Positions 5,778-12,240 of a stretch of DNA of 14,894 bases are shown here, piece after piece. The position numbers and the translations under genes are program-made. This DNA comes from Caryophanales bacterium UBA3260 (lineage in GTDB: Bacteria > Bacillota_I > Bacilli_A > RF39 > UBA660). A model generated the notes under the pieces. It was not told the DNA's origin. It ran no database searches and saw only the letters and a program-made list of their open reading frames with translations. The stretch's first letter is position 1. Each line of letters begins with the position of its first letter. The stretch is from contig DEUO01000132.1 in assembly GCA_002362595.1 (NCBI GenBank), forward strand, positions 1,929-16,822. Direction: 5' to 3'.

Positions 5778-6488
5778 ATGAATAGTGATTATATTGTTAT
5801 AACAAATGAATATTTTGAATTATTAATAAATAAAGATAATGTTGACTTTGGAAATAAAGTATTAGAATATTCAACAAATAAGATTAAGGAATATCTGGAA
5901 TTTTTTAATGAGAAAAGTTATGGTAAGAAAATAAAAGCAGCTTATTTGAATACAAGAGAAGATTTTTTAGCTAGAATTAAAGAAGTAAAAAAAGAAGAAG
6001 ATGGAATGCCTCCGGAATGGGCTTCTGGATGTTTTTATGGGGATGAAGTACAAATATTAGTTAAAGATGATATTAATAAGTGTTTTCATGTCCTTGTTCA
6101 TGAAACATTCCATCTATTATTTGGAAAGTTTGTCTATAATAAACATGGTTTTAATAGAATAATGTGGCTAGATGAAGCATTAGCGGGAAATTTTGATGAT
6201 ACGACAAAGAAATTAATTGATAATGGTTATTTTAAGAAAATGATTATTAAGTATAAAGATAATAAGAATTTACCAATTATGAGTAATTTTAGTTTTAATA
6301 ATGGAGTTTTTAATACTAAGAATTATGATGGTTATGATTTAGTTAAAATTATTGGAAGATATTTAATTGAAACAAAAAGTAATAAAGAATTATTAGAATA
6401 TATTAATGATTATGATAAAGGTATAAAAGATAGTAAGAATATATTAAGTGTAAGTATTAATTATTTTGTTAATAAATATGAATTATAA
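5778..6488 (+). CDS. Putative cytoplasmic zinc metallopeptidase (HExxH...E, gluzincin-like)
   Basis: The 236-aa protein contains VLVHETFHLLFG (105-116), an HExxH zinc motif with His108, Glu109 and His112. WLDEALAG (130-137) follows, whose Glu133, 21 residues after the second His, fits the third zinc ligand of gluzincins (clan MA(E), as in M1 peptidases). Upstream, EWASGCFYGDEVQILV resembles the substrate-strand region of the same clan. There is no signal peptide or membrane helix, so it acts inside the cell. It is much shorter than M1 aminopeptidases and matches the small 'peptidase MA-like' families. Substrate unknown. Last gene of the plus-strand operon, 3 nt after the small gene; its stop is followed directly by the hairpin shared with the opposing operon. 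Catalysis is inferred from motifs only. Confidence 0.8.
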   Translation: MNSDYIVITNEYFELLINKDNVDFGNKVLEYSTNKIKEYLEFFNEKSYGKKIKAAYLNTREDFLARIKEVKKEEDGMPPEWASGCFYGDEVQILVKDDINKCFHVLVHETFHLLFGKFVYNKHGFNRIMWLDEALAGNFDDTTKKLIDNGYFKKMIIKYKDNKNLPIMSNFSFNNGVFNTKNYDGYDLVKIIGRYLIETKSNKELLEYINDYDKGIKDSKNILSVSINYFVNKYEL

Positions 6489-6508
6489 AAAGACCTTTAT
6501 AGGTCTTT
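6489..6508. terminator. Bidirectional terminator between converging operons
   Basis: AAAGACCT-TTAT-AGGTCTTT is a perfect 8-bp stem with a tetraloop. On the minus strand it is followed by TTTATAATTC, making TCTTTTT across the 3' arm; on the plus strand by ATTCTATTATTT. It begins right after the stop of the plus-strand gene and overlaps the stop codon (6509-6507) of the minus-strand gene. Confidence 0.85.
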
Positions 6509-7100
6509 ATTCTATTATTTCAACATTAAGAAGAGATATAAGGTCAATAGCTTGCATCATATTTATTTTAGCTCCTTTAATTAAATCAGTATTTAATCTA
6601 ATACCTGAGATATTACTAGTACTTAAATCAACTCCAGATAAAGGTGTTTCTATAAATTCGCATTTAAATAAGTTAACGTTATTAAGTTTTTCTTTTAATA
6701 ATTCAATATTAAAGAATGAACTTTCAGATAGGTCTGAATCATTTATAATTAATTCTTTTGTTTTAGTATCAACAATATTAAGATATCGACAAATTGAATT
6801 AGTTATTTTTAAGTTATTGAAATGACACGTTATAAAAGAAGTTCCTGTTAATTTACAATTATTAAATTCTATTTCTTTAAAACTACAATCGTTAAATTTT
6901 ATATTAGATAAATTACAATTATTAAAAGTTACTTTTTCAAATAGAACATTTTTAAACTGATTTTCGCTTAAATCAGTTTTTTCAAATGTAGTTGAATTTA
7001 TTGTTTTATTGATAATATTTTTATTATTAACTACAATATTTAGATATTCTTCATTATAGATATCTTCCTCTTCTTCTATTAAGATAGAGATATTATTCAC
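6507..7100 (-). CDS. Pentapeptide-repeat protein in the scpAB operon
   Basis: The 197-aa protein is mostly consecutive five-residue units with Leu, Phe or Ile at the centre, such as NQFKN VLFEK VTFNN and CNLSN IKFND CSFKE. This gives the right-handed quadrilateral beta helix of pentapeptide-repeat proteins. The run covers roughly residues 45-150, with Cys in many unit starts. An acidic N terminus (LIEEEEDIYNEEY) precedes it. Start: a GTG at 7100 is preferred over a further upstream in-frame start at 7145, because AAGAGGG lies 8 nt before it; this leaves an 8-nt overlap with scpB. No membrane helix. Known members include gyrase-protecting proteins (Qnr, MfpA), but most have no known role, so no function is assigned. 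Its position after scpB ties its expression to condensin genes. Confidence 0.82.
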   Translation of the reverse strand: MNNISILIEEEEDIYNEEYLNIVVNNKNIINKTINSTTFEKTDLSENQFKNVLFEKVTFNNCNLSNIKFNDCSFKEIEFNNCKLTGTSFITCHFNNLKITNSICRYLNIVDTKTKELIINDSDLSESSFFNIELLKEKLNNVNLFKCEFIETPLSGVDLSTSNISGIRLNTDLIKGAKINMMQAIDLISLLNVEIIE

Positions 7101-7662
7101 TACTTTCACCCTCTTTATAGATAGATGTAAATAGTTCTTTTTCATCTTGTTCTTCTTGTTCTTCTTTTAGAATAGTAGGTAGTTCACTAATAGATGATAA
7201 ACCAAAGTAGTCTAAGAATTCACTTGTTGTAGCATATAGATTAGGACGACCTGGCATTGTACTTTTTCCGGCTTCTTTTATTAAGCCTTTGGCAACTAAT
7301 TTTCTAATTAATTGACTTGTTGATACGCCGCGCATTTCATCTATTTCTACTCTTGTTATTGGTTGATTATATGCAATAATTGCTAGTGTTTCTAATGCTG
7401 CTTGAGATAAAGTGTTTTCACTATTTTCAACTAATTTTTGATAATATTCTTTATGTTCTTTTTTAGTAGTTAGTTTAAACGCATCTCCAAGATAACTAAT
7501 ACGAATTCCACGATTTTCTGCTTCATAATTTTTTTTAAGTTCTACTAGCAATTCTTTAGCTTCATCCATAGAGATATTTAATATTTCACATATTTGATTA
7601 AGAGTTACGCCTTCATCACCAACGACGAATAGGATACCTTCTAAGACACCAATTAAATTCAT
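7093..7662 (-). CDS. scpB: Segregation and condensation protein B
   Basis: The 189-aa protein begins MNLIGVLEGILFVVGDEGVT, the standard ScpB N terminus, and carries the strongly conserved ALETLAIIAYNQPITRVEID and EMRGVSTSQLIRKL (about 90-123), then GRPNLYATT and FLDYFGLSSISELP. Two winged-helix domains are expected. ScpB is the kite subunit that dimerises and binds ScpA in the Smc-ScpAB complex on the chromosome, needed for chromosome segregation. The ATG at 7662 is chosen over a GTG at 7671: it starts 1 nt after the scpA stop and gives the family's usual first residues. The ribosome binding site AGAAAG is weak, so coupling to scpA is likely. An acidic tail (EEQEEQDEKE) precedes the C terminus. 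Confidence 0.96.
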   Translation of the reverse strand: MNLIGVLEGILFVVGDEGVTLNQICEILNISMDEAKELLVELKKNYEAENRGIRISYLGDAFKLTTKKEHKEYYQKLVENSENTLSQAALETLAIIAYNQPITRVEIDEMRGVSTSQLIRKLVAKGLIKEAGKSTMPGRPNLYATTSEFLDYFGLSSISELPTILKEEQEEQDEKELFTSIYKEGESSE

Positions 7663-7663
7663 T

Positions 7664-8389
7664 TTATTCACATCTTTCTATCATAATAGGACTAAAGTTA
7701 TCGTTTTGAGTTAATAATATTTCTTTATTTTTAGTCATTTCAAGAATAGATAGAAATGTTACTACAATATTCTCTTTAGTCATGACTGTAAATAGTTCAA
7801 CAAAGTTTATTTTCTTTCTTATATTTAATATATCTCTTATTTCCTTTATTTTATCGTCAACATTTAGTTCTTTTTTAGTTATTTTGGTATTAAGAGGTTT
7901 ATCTAACTTTTGTCTTTCAATAAATGAACGATATGCATTATATAAGTCAGAAATATCTAGTTCACCTTTAGTTAATCCTTGATTTTCAACAAATTCTTTT
8001 AAAGATTCAGGAAGTTTAGTATAAACTTCACTTCTCTTCTCTTCTAATTCTTGAAAATTTTTAGTTATTTCTTTATATTTTTCATATTCAAGTAATTTAG
8101 TACGTAAATCTTCTTCTGAGTTAATACTAAATTCATCATCATTTTTTTCTTCTTCGTCTTGACGATTAACTAATAACTTACTTTTTAAATGAATTAATTC
8201 AGCTGCCATTACTAAATACTCACTTGAAGTATCTATATTTTTTTCTTCAAGGCTGTGAATGAAATCAAGGTATTGATCTATTATTGTTCTAATATTTATT
8301 TCATAGATATTCATTTTTGATTCTTTTACTAAATGAAGTAATAAATCAAGTGGTCCTTCAAAGTCTGAGACAGTAAAATTGTAAGTCAT
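7664..8389 (-). CDS. scpA: Segregation and condensation protein A
   Basis: The 241-aa kleisin begins MTYNFTVSDFEGPLDLLLHL, with the diagnostic FEGPLDLLLHLVKESKMNIYE, followed by EYLVMAAELIHLKSKLL (about 57-74). A charged linker follows, and the C-terminal winged helix (FVELFTVMTKENIVVTFLSILEM) binds the Smc head. ScpA bridges the Smc ATPase heads and recruits ScpB. The ATG at 8389 is chosen over a GTG at 8407 because AGGGGG sits 6 nt before it; that site overlaps the stop of the preceding membrane-protein gene. Length matches the family (about 240-260 aa). It is followed by scpB after 1 nt. smc itself is not in the window. Confidence 0.96.
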   Translation of the reverse strand: MTYNFTVSDFEGPLDLLLHLVKESKMNIYEINIRTIIDQYLDFIHSLEEKNIDTSSEYLVMAAELIHLKSKLLVNRQDEEEKNDDEFSINSEEDLRTKLLEYEKYKEITKNFQELEEKRSEVYTKLPESLKEFVENQGLTKGELDISDLYNAYRSFIERQKLDKPLNTKITKKELNVDDKIKEIRDILNIRKKINFVELFTVMTKENIVVTFLSILEMTKNKEILLTQNDNFSPIMIERCE

Positions 8390-8399
8390 GTTAATCCCC

Positions 8400-9623
8400 C
8401 TATCCACAGTTATAGTTTAGAGCTTCCATTTCAAAATTAACAATATCTTTATTTTCATTATATCTAAAGAATTTATATTCATGTAAGTTGTTTATAACTG
8501 TATCTGATATATCTTTATATTCAAATTCATTTATCATAGTAAATTCTGCTGCTGAAGAGATAAATGTTGAATTAAATTTATCTATTTTTTTATAGTCATT
8601 TGATAGTTTTTGATATTTTTCGGCTTCTTCTTCATATTTGGATGTTTCTATTGCTTCTTGATGATATACTTCTCTTATTTTAGATAGTTTATTATCTAGG
8701 AAGTAATAATTTATTTCATCGTTATGGAAGGTGCATGTTAAAACACGATATTCTCCTTCAACATTTGGAATGTTAATAGGAGGATAACTATCTGGAAGTA
8801 TTTCTACTATTTTAAAACTATCTGATTCGTTATAACTTCGTTCACTAATATTAAGTTCAATACTATTGATTGCATTAGCACCAATGGCTTCATTTGAATA
8901 TATTAAAGCACGATATGATGCTTGACCATTTTCGTAGAATTCTATATAGTACTTTTCATCAAATGTATAAGCTTTTTGTTGTTTGTTAGAAATATTAAAT
9001 GTTAATGTATAGTTATTATTTTTTTTATGTTTAACGAAGTTTGTAAATTCTAAGTTACCAATTTTAGCACGTACAGAAGAACGATTGAAGTAATATAATT
9101 GGTTTTGATCATCTTCTTCATTTTTAGTTGGTTCTACTGGTCTTAAGACGTTTTTAATATCTACTTTTTTGCTAATATATGGTAAAGCAAATATAACAAC
9201 TATTAAAGCAATAAAGTATAATACAACAATTATTGGATTACCTTCTTTTTCTTCCTTTATTTCATAAATTACACGTTCTTCACCATTAAAGTTCTCTTTA
9301 CGCTTTTCCTTTTTTTCTTCTTTTATCTCAGCTGGTTCATCTTTATCTTCTGGCAATGGTTTTGGTTCTTCATATTTTTTTTCGACAACAGGTGCAGCAG
9401 TTTTTATTTCTTGTTTTTTATCATCAGATTTTTCCTCTGATTCAACATTAAATATAGATTGAAAGTCTGCTTTGTTATCAAGGACAGATTTGCCTTGTTC
9501 TATTTTTTTATCTTCGGCCGCTTCGCTGTTTGCTATATCAATAGAAGGTAAATTAGATACTCTAGAAGTATTATTTTCTTGAGGCAAATCATTTTTTGTT
9601 ACTTTATTATCTTGTTTATCCAT
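8400..9623 (-). CDS. Single-pass membrane protein with long acidic N-terminal tail, unknown function
   Basis: I do not recognise this 407-aa protein. Residues 1-128 are highly charged and probably disordered, rich in Glu, Lys, Asp and Pro (for example EEPKPLPEDKDEPAEIKEEK), without hydrophobic stretches. One membrane helix lies at about 129-150 (NPIIVVLYFIALIVVIFALP). The tail after it (about 180-407) looks folded and beta-rich, with LTFNISNKQQKAYTF and a second unit EGEYRVLTCTFHNDEINYYF, then a helical part. With a cytoplasmic tail and an outer C-terminal domain the topology would be N-in. Start ATG 9623 has GAAGGG 7 nt upstream. It is the first gene of the scpA-scpB-pentapeptide operon, with a promoter at 9650-9658, and its stop lies within the scpA ribosome binding region. 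Its linkage to condensin genes might be only transcriptional. Confidence 0.85.
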   Translation of the reverse strand: MDKQDNKVTKNDLPQENNTSRVSNLPSIDIANSEAAEDKKIEQGKSVLDNKADFQSIFNVESEEKSDDKKQEIKTAAPVVEKKYEEPKPLPEDKDEPAEIKEEKKEKRKENFNGEERVIYEIKEEKEGNPIIVVLYFIALIVVIFALPYISKKVDIKNVLRPVEPTKNEEDDQNQLYYFNRSSVRAKIGNLEFTNFVKHKKNNNYTLTFNISNKQQKAYTFDEKYYIEFYENGQASYRALIYSNEAIGANAINSIELNISERSYNESDSFKIVEILPDSYPPINIPNVEGEYRVLTCTFHNDEINYYFLDNKLSKIREVYHQEAIETSKYEEEAEKYQKLSNDYKKIDKFNSTFISSAAEFTMINEFEYKDISDTVINNLHEYKFFRYNENKDIVNFEMEALNYNCG

Positions 9624-9649
9624 ATAAATCCCTTCATTCTTTATATTTT

Positions 9650-9658
9650 ATTATATCA
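9650..9658 (-). promoter_or_regulatory. Extended -10 promoter of the scpAB operon
   Basis: TGATATAAT on the minus strand (9658-9650) is a perfect extended -10. The -35 position holds only a T run. Transcription should start near 9643, about 20 nt before the gene, and the promoter lies just downstream of the spoVAE terminator. Confidence 0.6.
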
Positions 9659-9672
9659 AAAAAGAGGCAAAT

Positions 9673-9710
9673 AAAAAAGAGATTTAGTATGATTGACAAG
9701 TTAATCTCTT
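9673..9710 (-). terminator. Terminator of the sigma-spoVA operon
   Basis: On the minus strand AAGAGATT (9710-9703) pairs with AATCTCTT (9684-9677) across an 18-nt loop, followed by TTTTTT (9678-9673). The 5' arm overlaps the spoVAE stop codon. The long loop makes it less typical than the other hairpins here. Confidence 0.65.
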
Positions 9711-10051
9711 ATTTTAAATATTAAGGAAATGATAAAGCCAAAGAAGATAGCTCCACTTATTCCGCTACTAGTACTACTTAGGATGTTACTAAACATACCT
9801 ATAAAGCCATTTTCTTGAAAACCTGATAGAGATGATTTATATAAAGCATTACCAAATGATGTTATTGGTATTGTACTACCAGTTAAGGAATAATTACTTA
9901 TTAAATCATATATTCCAAGGAATGATAAGAAAGCCCCTGTTATTACAAATATACTAGTAATATGACCTGGAGTAAGTTTAGTATTATCTAAAATTATTTG
10001 AGCTATTAAGCATATTAGACCAACTACGATAAAAGCTTTTAAGTAAACCAT
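9701..10051 (-). CDS. spoVAE: Stage V sporulation protein AE (SpoVAEB-type)
   Basis: The 116-aa membrane protein matches SpoVAE in length and content: FIVVGLICLIAQIILDNTKLTPGHITS at the start, then GAFLSFLGIYD, the motif SGFQENGFIGMF (about 77-88) and a last helix SGISGAIFFGFIISLIF. SpoVA proteins form the channel in the spore inner membrane that carries dipicolinic acid into the developing spore and out during germination. The start ATG at 10051 shares its first base with the spoVAD stop (TAATG), and GAGGTG lies 5 nt before it. It ends the sigma-spoVAC-spoVAD-spoVAE unit, which is the minimal spoVA set seen in many Clostridia. Confidence 0.93.
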   Translation of the reverse strand: MVYLKAFIVVGLICLIAQIILDNTKLTPGHITSIFVITGAFLSFLGIYDLISNYSLTGSTIPITSFGNALYKSSLSGFQENGFIGMFSNILSSTSSGISGAIFFGFIISLIFKIRD

Positions 10052-11019
10052 TATTTCACCTCGATTCCTATAGCATGTGTTATAGCTGGAATAGATTTTT
10101 TTAAATTAACCATAAGTGTACTATGTAGTGAACCTGTTGCTAGGATTAGTATTTTTTTATACTTTTTATCTTTTATTATATGATTAAATAAGACAAGAGG
10201 TACTACTACTGGTCCACTACCTCCAGAGTATGTATTTTGTTCTTGATTATAAAGAATAGTTGCAGCATCAAAATAGTTTTTTGGTTTATATTTATAATCA
10301 TTTTCTATTATTTTAAGAAATAGTTCACTACCTATTTTACCTAAATCTCCAGTCATTATTAAATCATAATAATTTATATCTAAGTGTAATGAAGTTAAAT
10401 GATCGTTTAGTGTTTTAGCTGCGCTTGGAGCCATTACAGCACCCATATTAGATACATCTTTTATACCCAAATCGACGACTGTTCCTATAGTACTTGATGT
10501 TATTTTGATATTGGTTTCTTTATTTGTTAGGTATGTACAAGCAGCACCTGTTGTTGTGAATGTTGTATAACATTTTTTTGGTCCACCATACTCGATTGGA
10601 AAACGGAATTGTCTTTCAGCATTTAAATTATGACTTGATGTAATTGATATACCACTTTTTATTAAGCCTGTACTAATATGATTAGCAAGGATAATAAGAG
10701 ATTCATTAAATGTAGCACAAGCATTATATAAGCCAAGAAATGGAATATTTCTATTTACTATATTATAAGATGTAATAGCTATTTGGTTTAATAAGTCTCC
10801 TCCAGTTATTAATTCTATTTTATTATTTAGGTTATTTCTTTTTATTACGTTATTTAAGCAAAGATTTTGCATTTTTATTTCAGCATCTTCTATTTTATCT
10901 TCATTAAAATAATAATCACTAATGGTATTAGGATATGTTAATTTTCCTCGTGCTTCTTCTGGACCTGCTATTGTTTCATAGTCTTTTATATAGACGTTAT
11001 CATATTTAAAACTAGACAT
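10051..11019 (-). CDS. spoVAD: Stage V sporulation protein AD
   Basis: The 322-aa protein has the thiolase-like fold and the family motifs GGDLLNQI (73-80), GLYNACATFNESL (96-108), SSHNLNAERQFRFPIEYG and GDLGKIGSELF. SpoVAD is a soluble dipicolinate-binding subunit located at the spore inner membrane and does not act as a thiolase. Its length is close to the Bacillus protein (about 338 aa). Start ATG 11019 has AAGGTG 8 nt upstream and overlaps spoVAC by 8 nt; its stop overlaps the spoVAE start by 1 nt. All key regions appear intact, with no frameshift, which argues that spore formation is still under selection in this organism. Confidence 0.95.
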   Translation of the reverse strand: MSSFKYDNVYIKDYETIAGPEEARGKLTYPNTISDYYFNEDKIEDAEIKMQNLCLNNVIKRNNLNNKIELITGGDLLNQIAITSYNIVNRNIPFLGLYNACATFNESLIILANHISTGLIKSGISITSSHNLNAERQFRFPIEYGGPKKCYTTFTTTGAACTYLTNKETNIKITSSTIGTVVDLGIKDVSNMGAVMAPSAAKTLNDHLTSLHLDINYYDLIMTGDLGKIGSELFLKIIENDYKYKPKNYFDAATILYNQEQNTYSGGSGPVVVPLVLFNHIIKDKKYKKILILATGSLHSTLMVNLKKSIPAITHAIGIEVK

Positions 11020-11440
11020 TTAATATCACCTTTATAAGAGTAAAGAAGATAGCACTAACTATTCCGTATAATAAAACTGATCCAGCTAGTTTGAAAGCAT
11101 TAGAGCCCATATTAATATATCCTTCTTTTTTATAATCGATTAATGAAGATGAGATAGAATGTGCAAATCCAGTAATAGGAATAATAAGACCACATTTAGC
11201 TTTTAAGAATAATGAATCTGAAATACCTAAACCTGTTAATAAAGCGGTTACTATTATAAGAATTAAAAGCATGAAAGATATAGATAATTCTTGATTATAT
11301 ATTTTATTTAAGTTAATAAATAATACTGTACCTATAAGACCAATCATTCCACCTACGAAAAAAGCAATAAACATATTTGATAAACGATTTTCTTTGGGAG
11401 TTATTTCTTCAACCATTTTTTGATATTTTCTACTATTCAT
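11012..11440 (-). CDS. spoVAC: Stage V sporulation protein AC
   Basis: The 142-aa membrane protein begins with the SpoVAC signature YQKMVEEITPKENRLSN, then FFVGGMIGLIGTVLF (TM1), further helices, the loop GLIIPITGFAHSISSSLIDY (about 86-105) and EGYINMGSNAFKLAGSVLLYG. SpoVAC behaves as a mechanosensitive channel in the spore inner membrane and works with SpoVAD and SpoVAE in dipicolinate movement. Start ATG 11440 is preceded by a perfect GGAGGT 6 nt upstream. Only 23 nt separate it from the sigma gene, with no room for a separate promoter in the gap, so any forespore-specific promoter would have to lie inside the sigma gene. Confidence 0.95.
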   Translation of the reverse strand: MNSRKYQKMVEEITPKENRLSNMFIAFFVGGMIGLIGTVLFINLNKIYNQELSISFMLLILIIVTALLTGLGISDSLFLKAKCGLIIPITGFAHSISSSLIDYKKEGYINMGSNAFKLAGSVLLYGIVSAIFFTLIKVILNV

Positions 11441-11463
11441 ATATTACCTCCATTATTAGTATG

Positions 11464-12108
11464 TTAACTGTTTAGGTAATTATACATTTTAGATAAACTT
11501 TTCTTTTCATAACGGGATACTGTTACTTGAGATAAACCTAGTTTTTTTGCCGTTTCACTTTGAGTAAAGTCTTGAAAATAACGATAATTTATTATATCTT
11601 GTTCTTCTTTGGTTAAGGTATTCATAGAATCTTTTAAGTCAATACTATTAGTATTTATATCATAAGCAGGGTTAGAAATAGTTTCATAGATATTTCTTTC
11701 TTCTTCATTATCTAAAGACATAATACTACTGGTAATAGAGTATATTTGATAGATAGTTGATTCATCTATATTTAAATATGTAGCTATTTCAGTATAACTA
11801 GGTATATAACCTAGTTTTTGAGCCATTAGATATTTAGTTTGTTCTATCTTTTTATATAGTTTTAAGATATTTTTATTTAGTCTTATTGAACGATGATTAT
11901 TTACTAATTCATACATTTCACCATATATATAGTTATAAGCATATGTAGTAAATTTAGTTGTTCCATTATCAGTAAAGTTATTGTAGGCTTTTATTATACC
12001 TATTACTCCTGCTTGGTATAAATCTTCTTTTGGGGTATCATAGAACTTAGATGCTATATGATAAATTAATTTTTCATGTAATTTTATTATTTGTTCTAAT
12101 TCATTCAT
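11464..12108 (-). CDS. sigF: Sporulation sigma factor, SigF/SigG type
   Basis: The 214-aa sigma-70 family protein has region 2 at about 10-75 (DLYQAGVIGIIKAYNNF, TKFTTYAYNYIYGEM), region 3 at about 80-133, and region 4 at about 163-211 with the helix-turn-helix TQSETAKKLGLSQVTVSRYE. That segment is closer to SigF (TQSEVADRLGISQVQVSRLE) than to SigG, but I am not certain between the two. It is about 40 residues shorter than the Bacillus proteins and begins directly at region 2. The ATG at 12108 is preferred over a GTG at 12117, which lies inside the ribosome binding site AGGTGATA. It directs RNA polymerase in the forespore if the assignment holds. spoVAC follows after 23 nt. No spoIIAA or spoIIAB precede it; the promoter carries a Spo0A-box sequence. 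Confidence 0.85.
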   Translation of the reverse strand: MNELEQIIKLHEKLIYHIASKFYDTPKEDLYQAGVIGIIKAYNNFTDNGTTKFTTYAYNYIYGEMYELVNNHRSIRLNKNILKLYKKIEQTKYLMAQKLGYIPSYTEIATYLNIDESTIYQIYSITSSIMSLDNEEERNIYETISNPAYDINTNSIDLKDSMNTLTKEEQDIINYRYFQDFTQSETAKKLGLSQVTVSRYEKKSLSKMYNYLNS

Positions 12109-12141
12109 TATTATCACCTGATAATATGAATATAGTGAATA

Positions 12142-12169
12142 TATATATGGTTTTAAACAGGTTCGACAA
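12142..12169 (-). promoter_or_regulatory. Promoter of the sigma-spoVA operon
   Basis: On the minus strand the -35-like TTGTCG (12169-12164) is followed after 16 bp by TATATA (12147-12142); the AT alternation also allows TATATA at 18 bp. The predicted leader is about 30 nt. The -35 overlaps a Spo0A box, like the Spo0A-activated sigma-A promoters of the spoIIG kind. A sigma-H promoter, used by spoIIA in Bacillus, is not obvious here. Confidence 0.55.
12162..12168 (-). promoter_or_regulatory. Putative Spo0A box upstream of the sigma factor gene
   Basis: TGTCGAA on the minus strand (12168-12162) is a perfect 0A-box core, within TTTTGTCGAAC. It is the only one in an intergenic region here and lies over the -35 of the sigma-spoVA promoter. 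A 7-mer of this composition is expected about once by chance in 15 kb of such DNA, and other copies exist inside genes, so position is the main evidence. Confidence 0.55.
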
Positions 12170-12211
12170 AAGATGAAATAATAAGAATGAATAAATATGT
12201 AAAAATTGTAT

Positions 12212-12240
12212 AAAAAAAGGAAAAAGCTTTTTTTTCCTTT
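12212..12240 (-). terminator. Terminator of the surface-protein gene
   Basis: On the minus strand AAAGGAAAAA-AAAGC-TTTTTCCTTT forms a 10-bp stem with a 5-nt loop (12240-12216) and ends in a run of seven T (12218-12212). It begins within the stop codon of the surface-protein gene and insulates the sigma-spoVA promoter. Confidence 0.88.

Noticed and set aside
6466..6825. Plus-strand open frame of 119 codons
   Set aside because: It starts inside the metallopeptidase-like gene, crosses the terminator and runs antisense to the pentapeptide-repeat gene, whose repeat periodicity is real.
7782..7982. Plus-strand open frame of 66 codons
   Set aside because: Antisense to scpA; no ribosome binding site.
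2988..9387. Further TTCGACA (Spo0A-box-like) copies at 2988-2994, 3806-3812 and 9381-9387
   Set aside because: All lie inside coding regions far from starts, and about one copy is expected by chance; they serve as a warning for the promoter copy at 12162-12168.
9701..12108. Decay of the sporulation genes in a genome that otherwise looks reduced
   Set aside because: All four frames are intact, with full-length motifs and good ribosome binding sites, so there is no sign of pseudogenes here.
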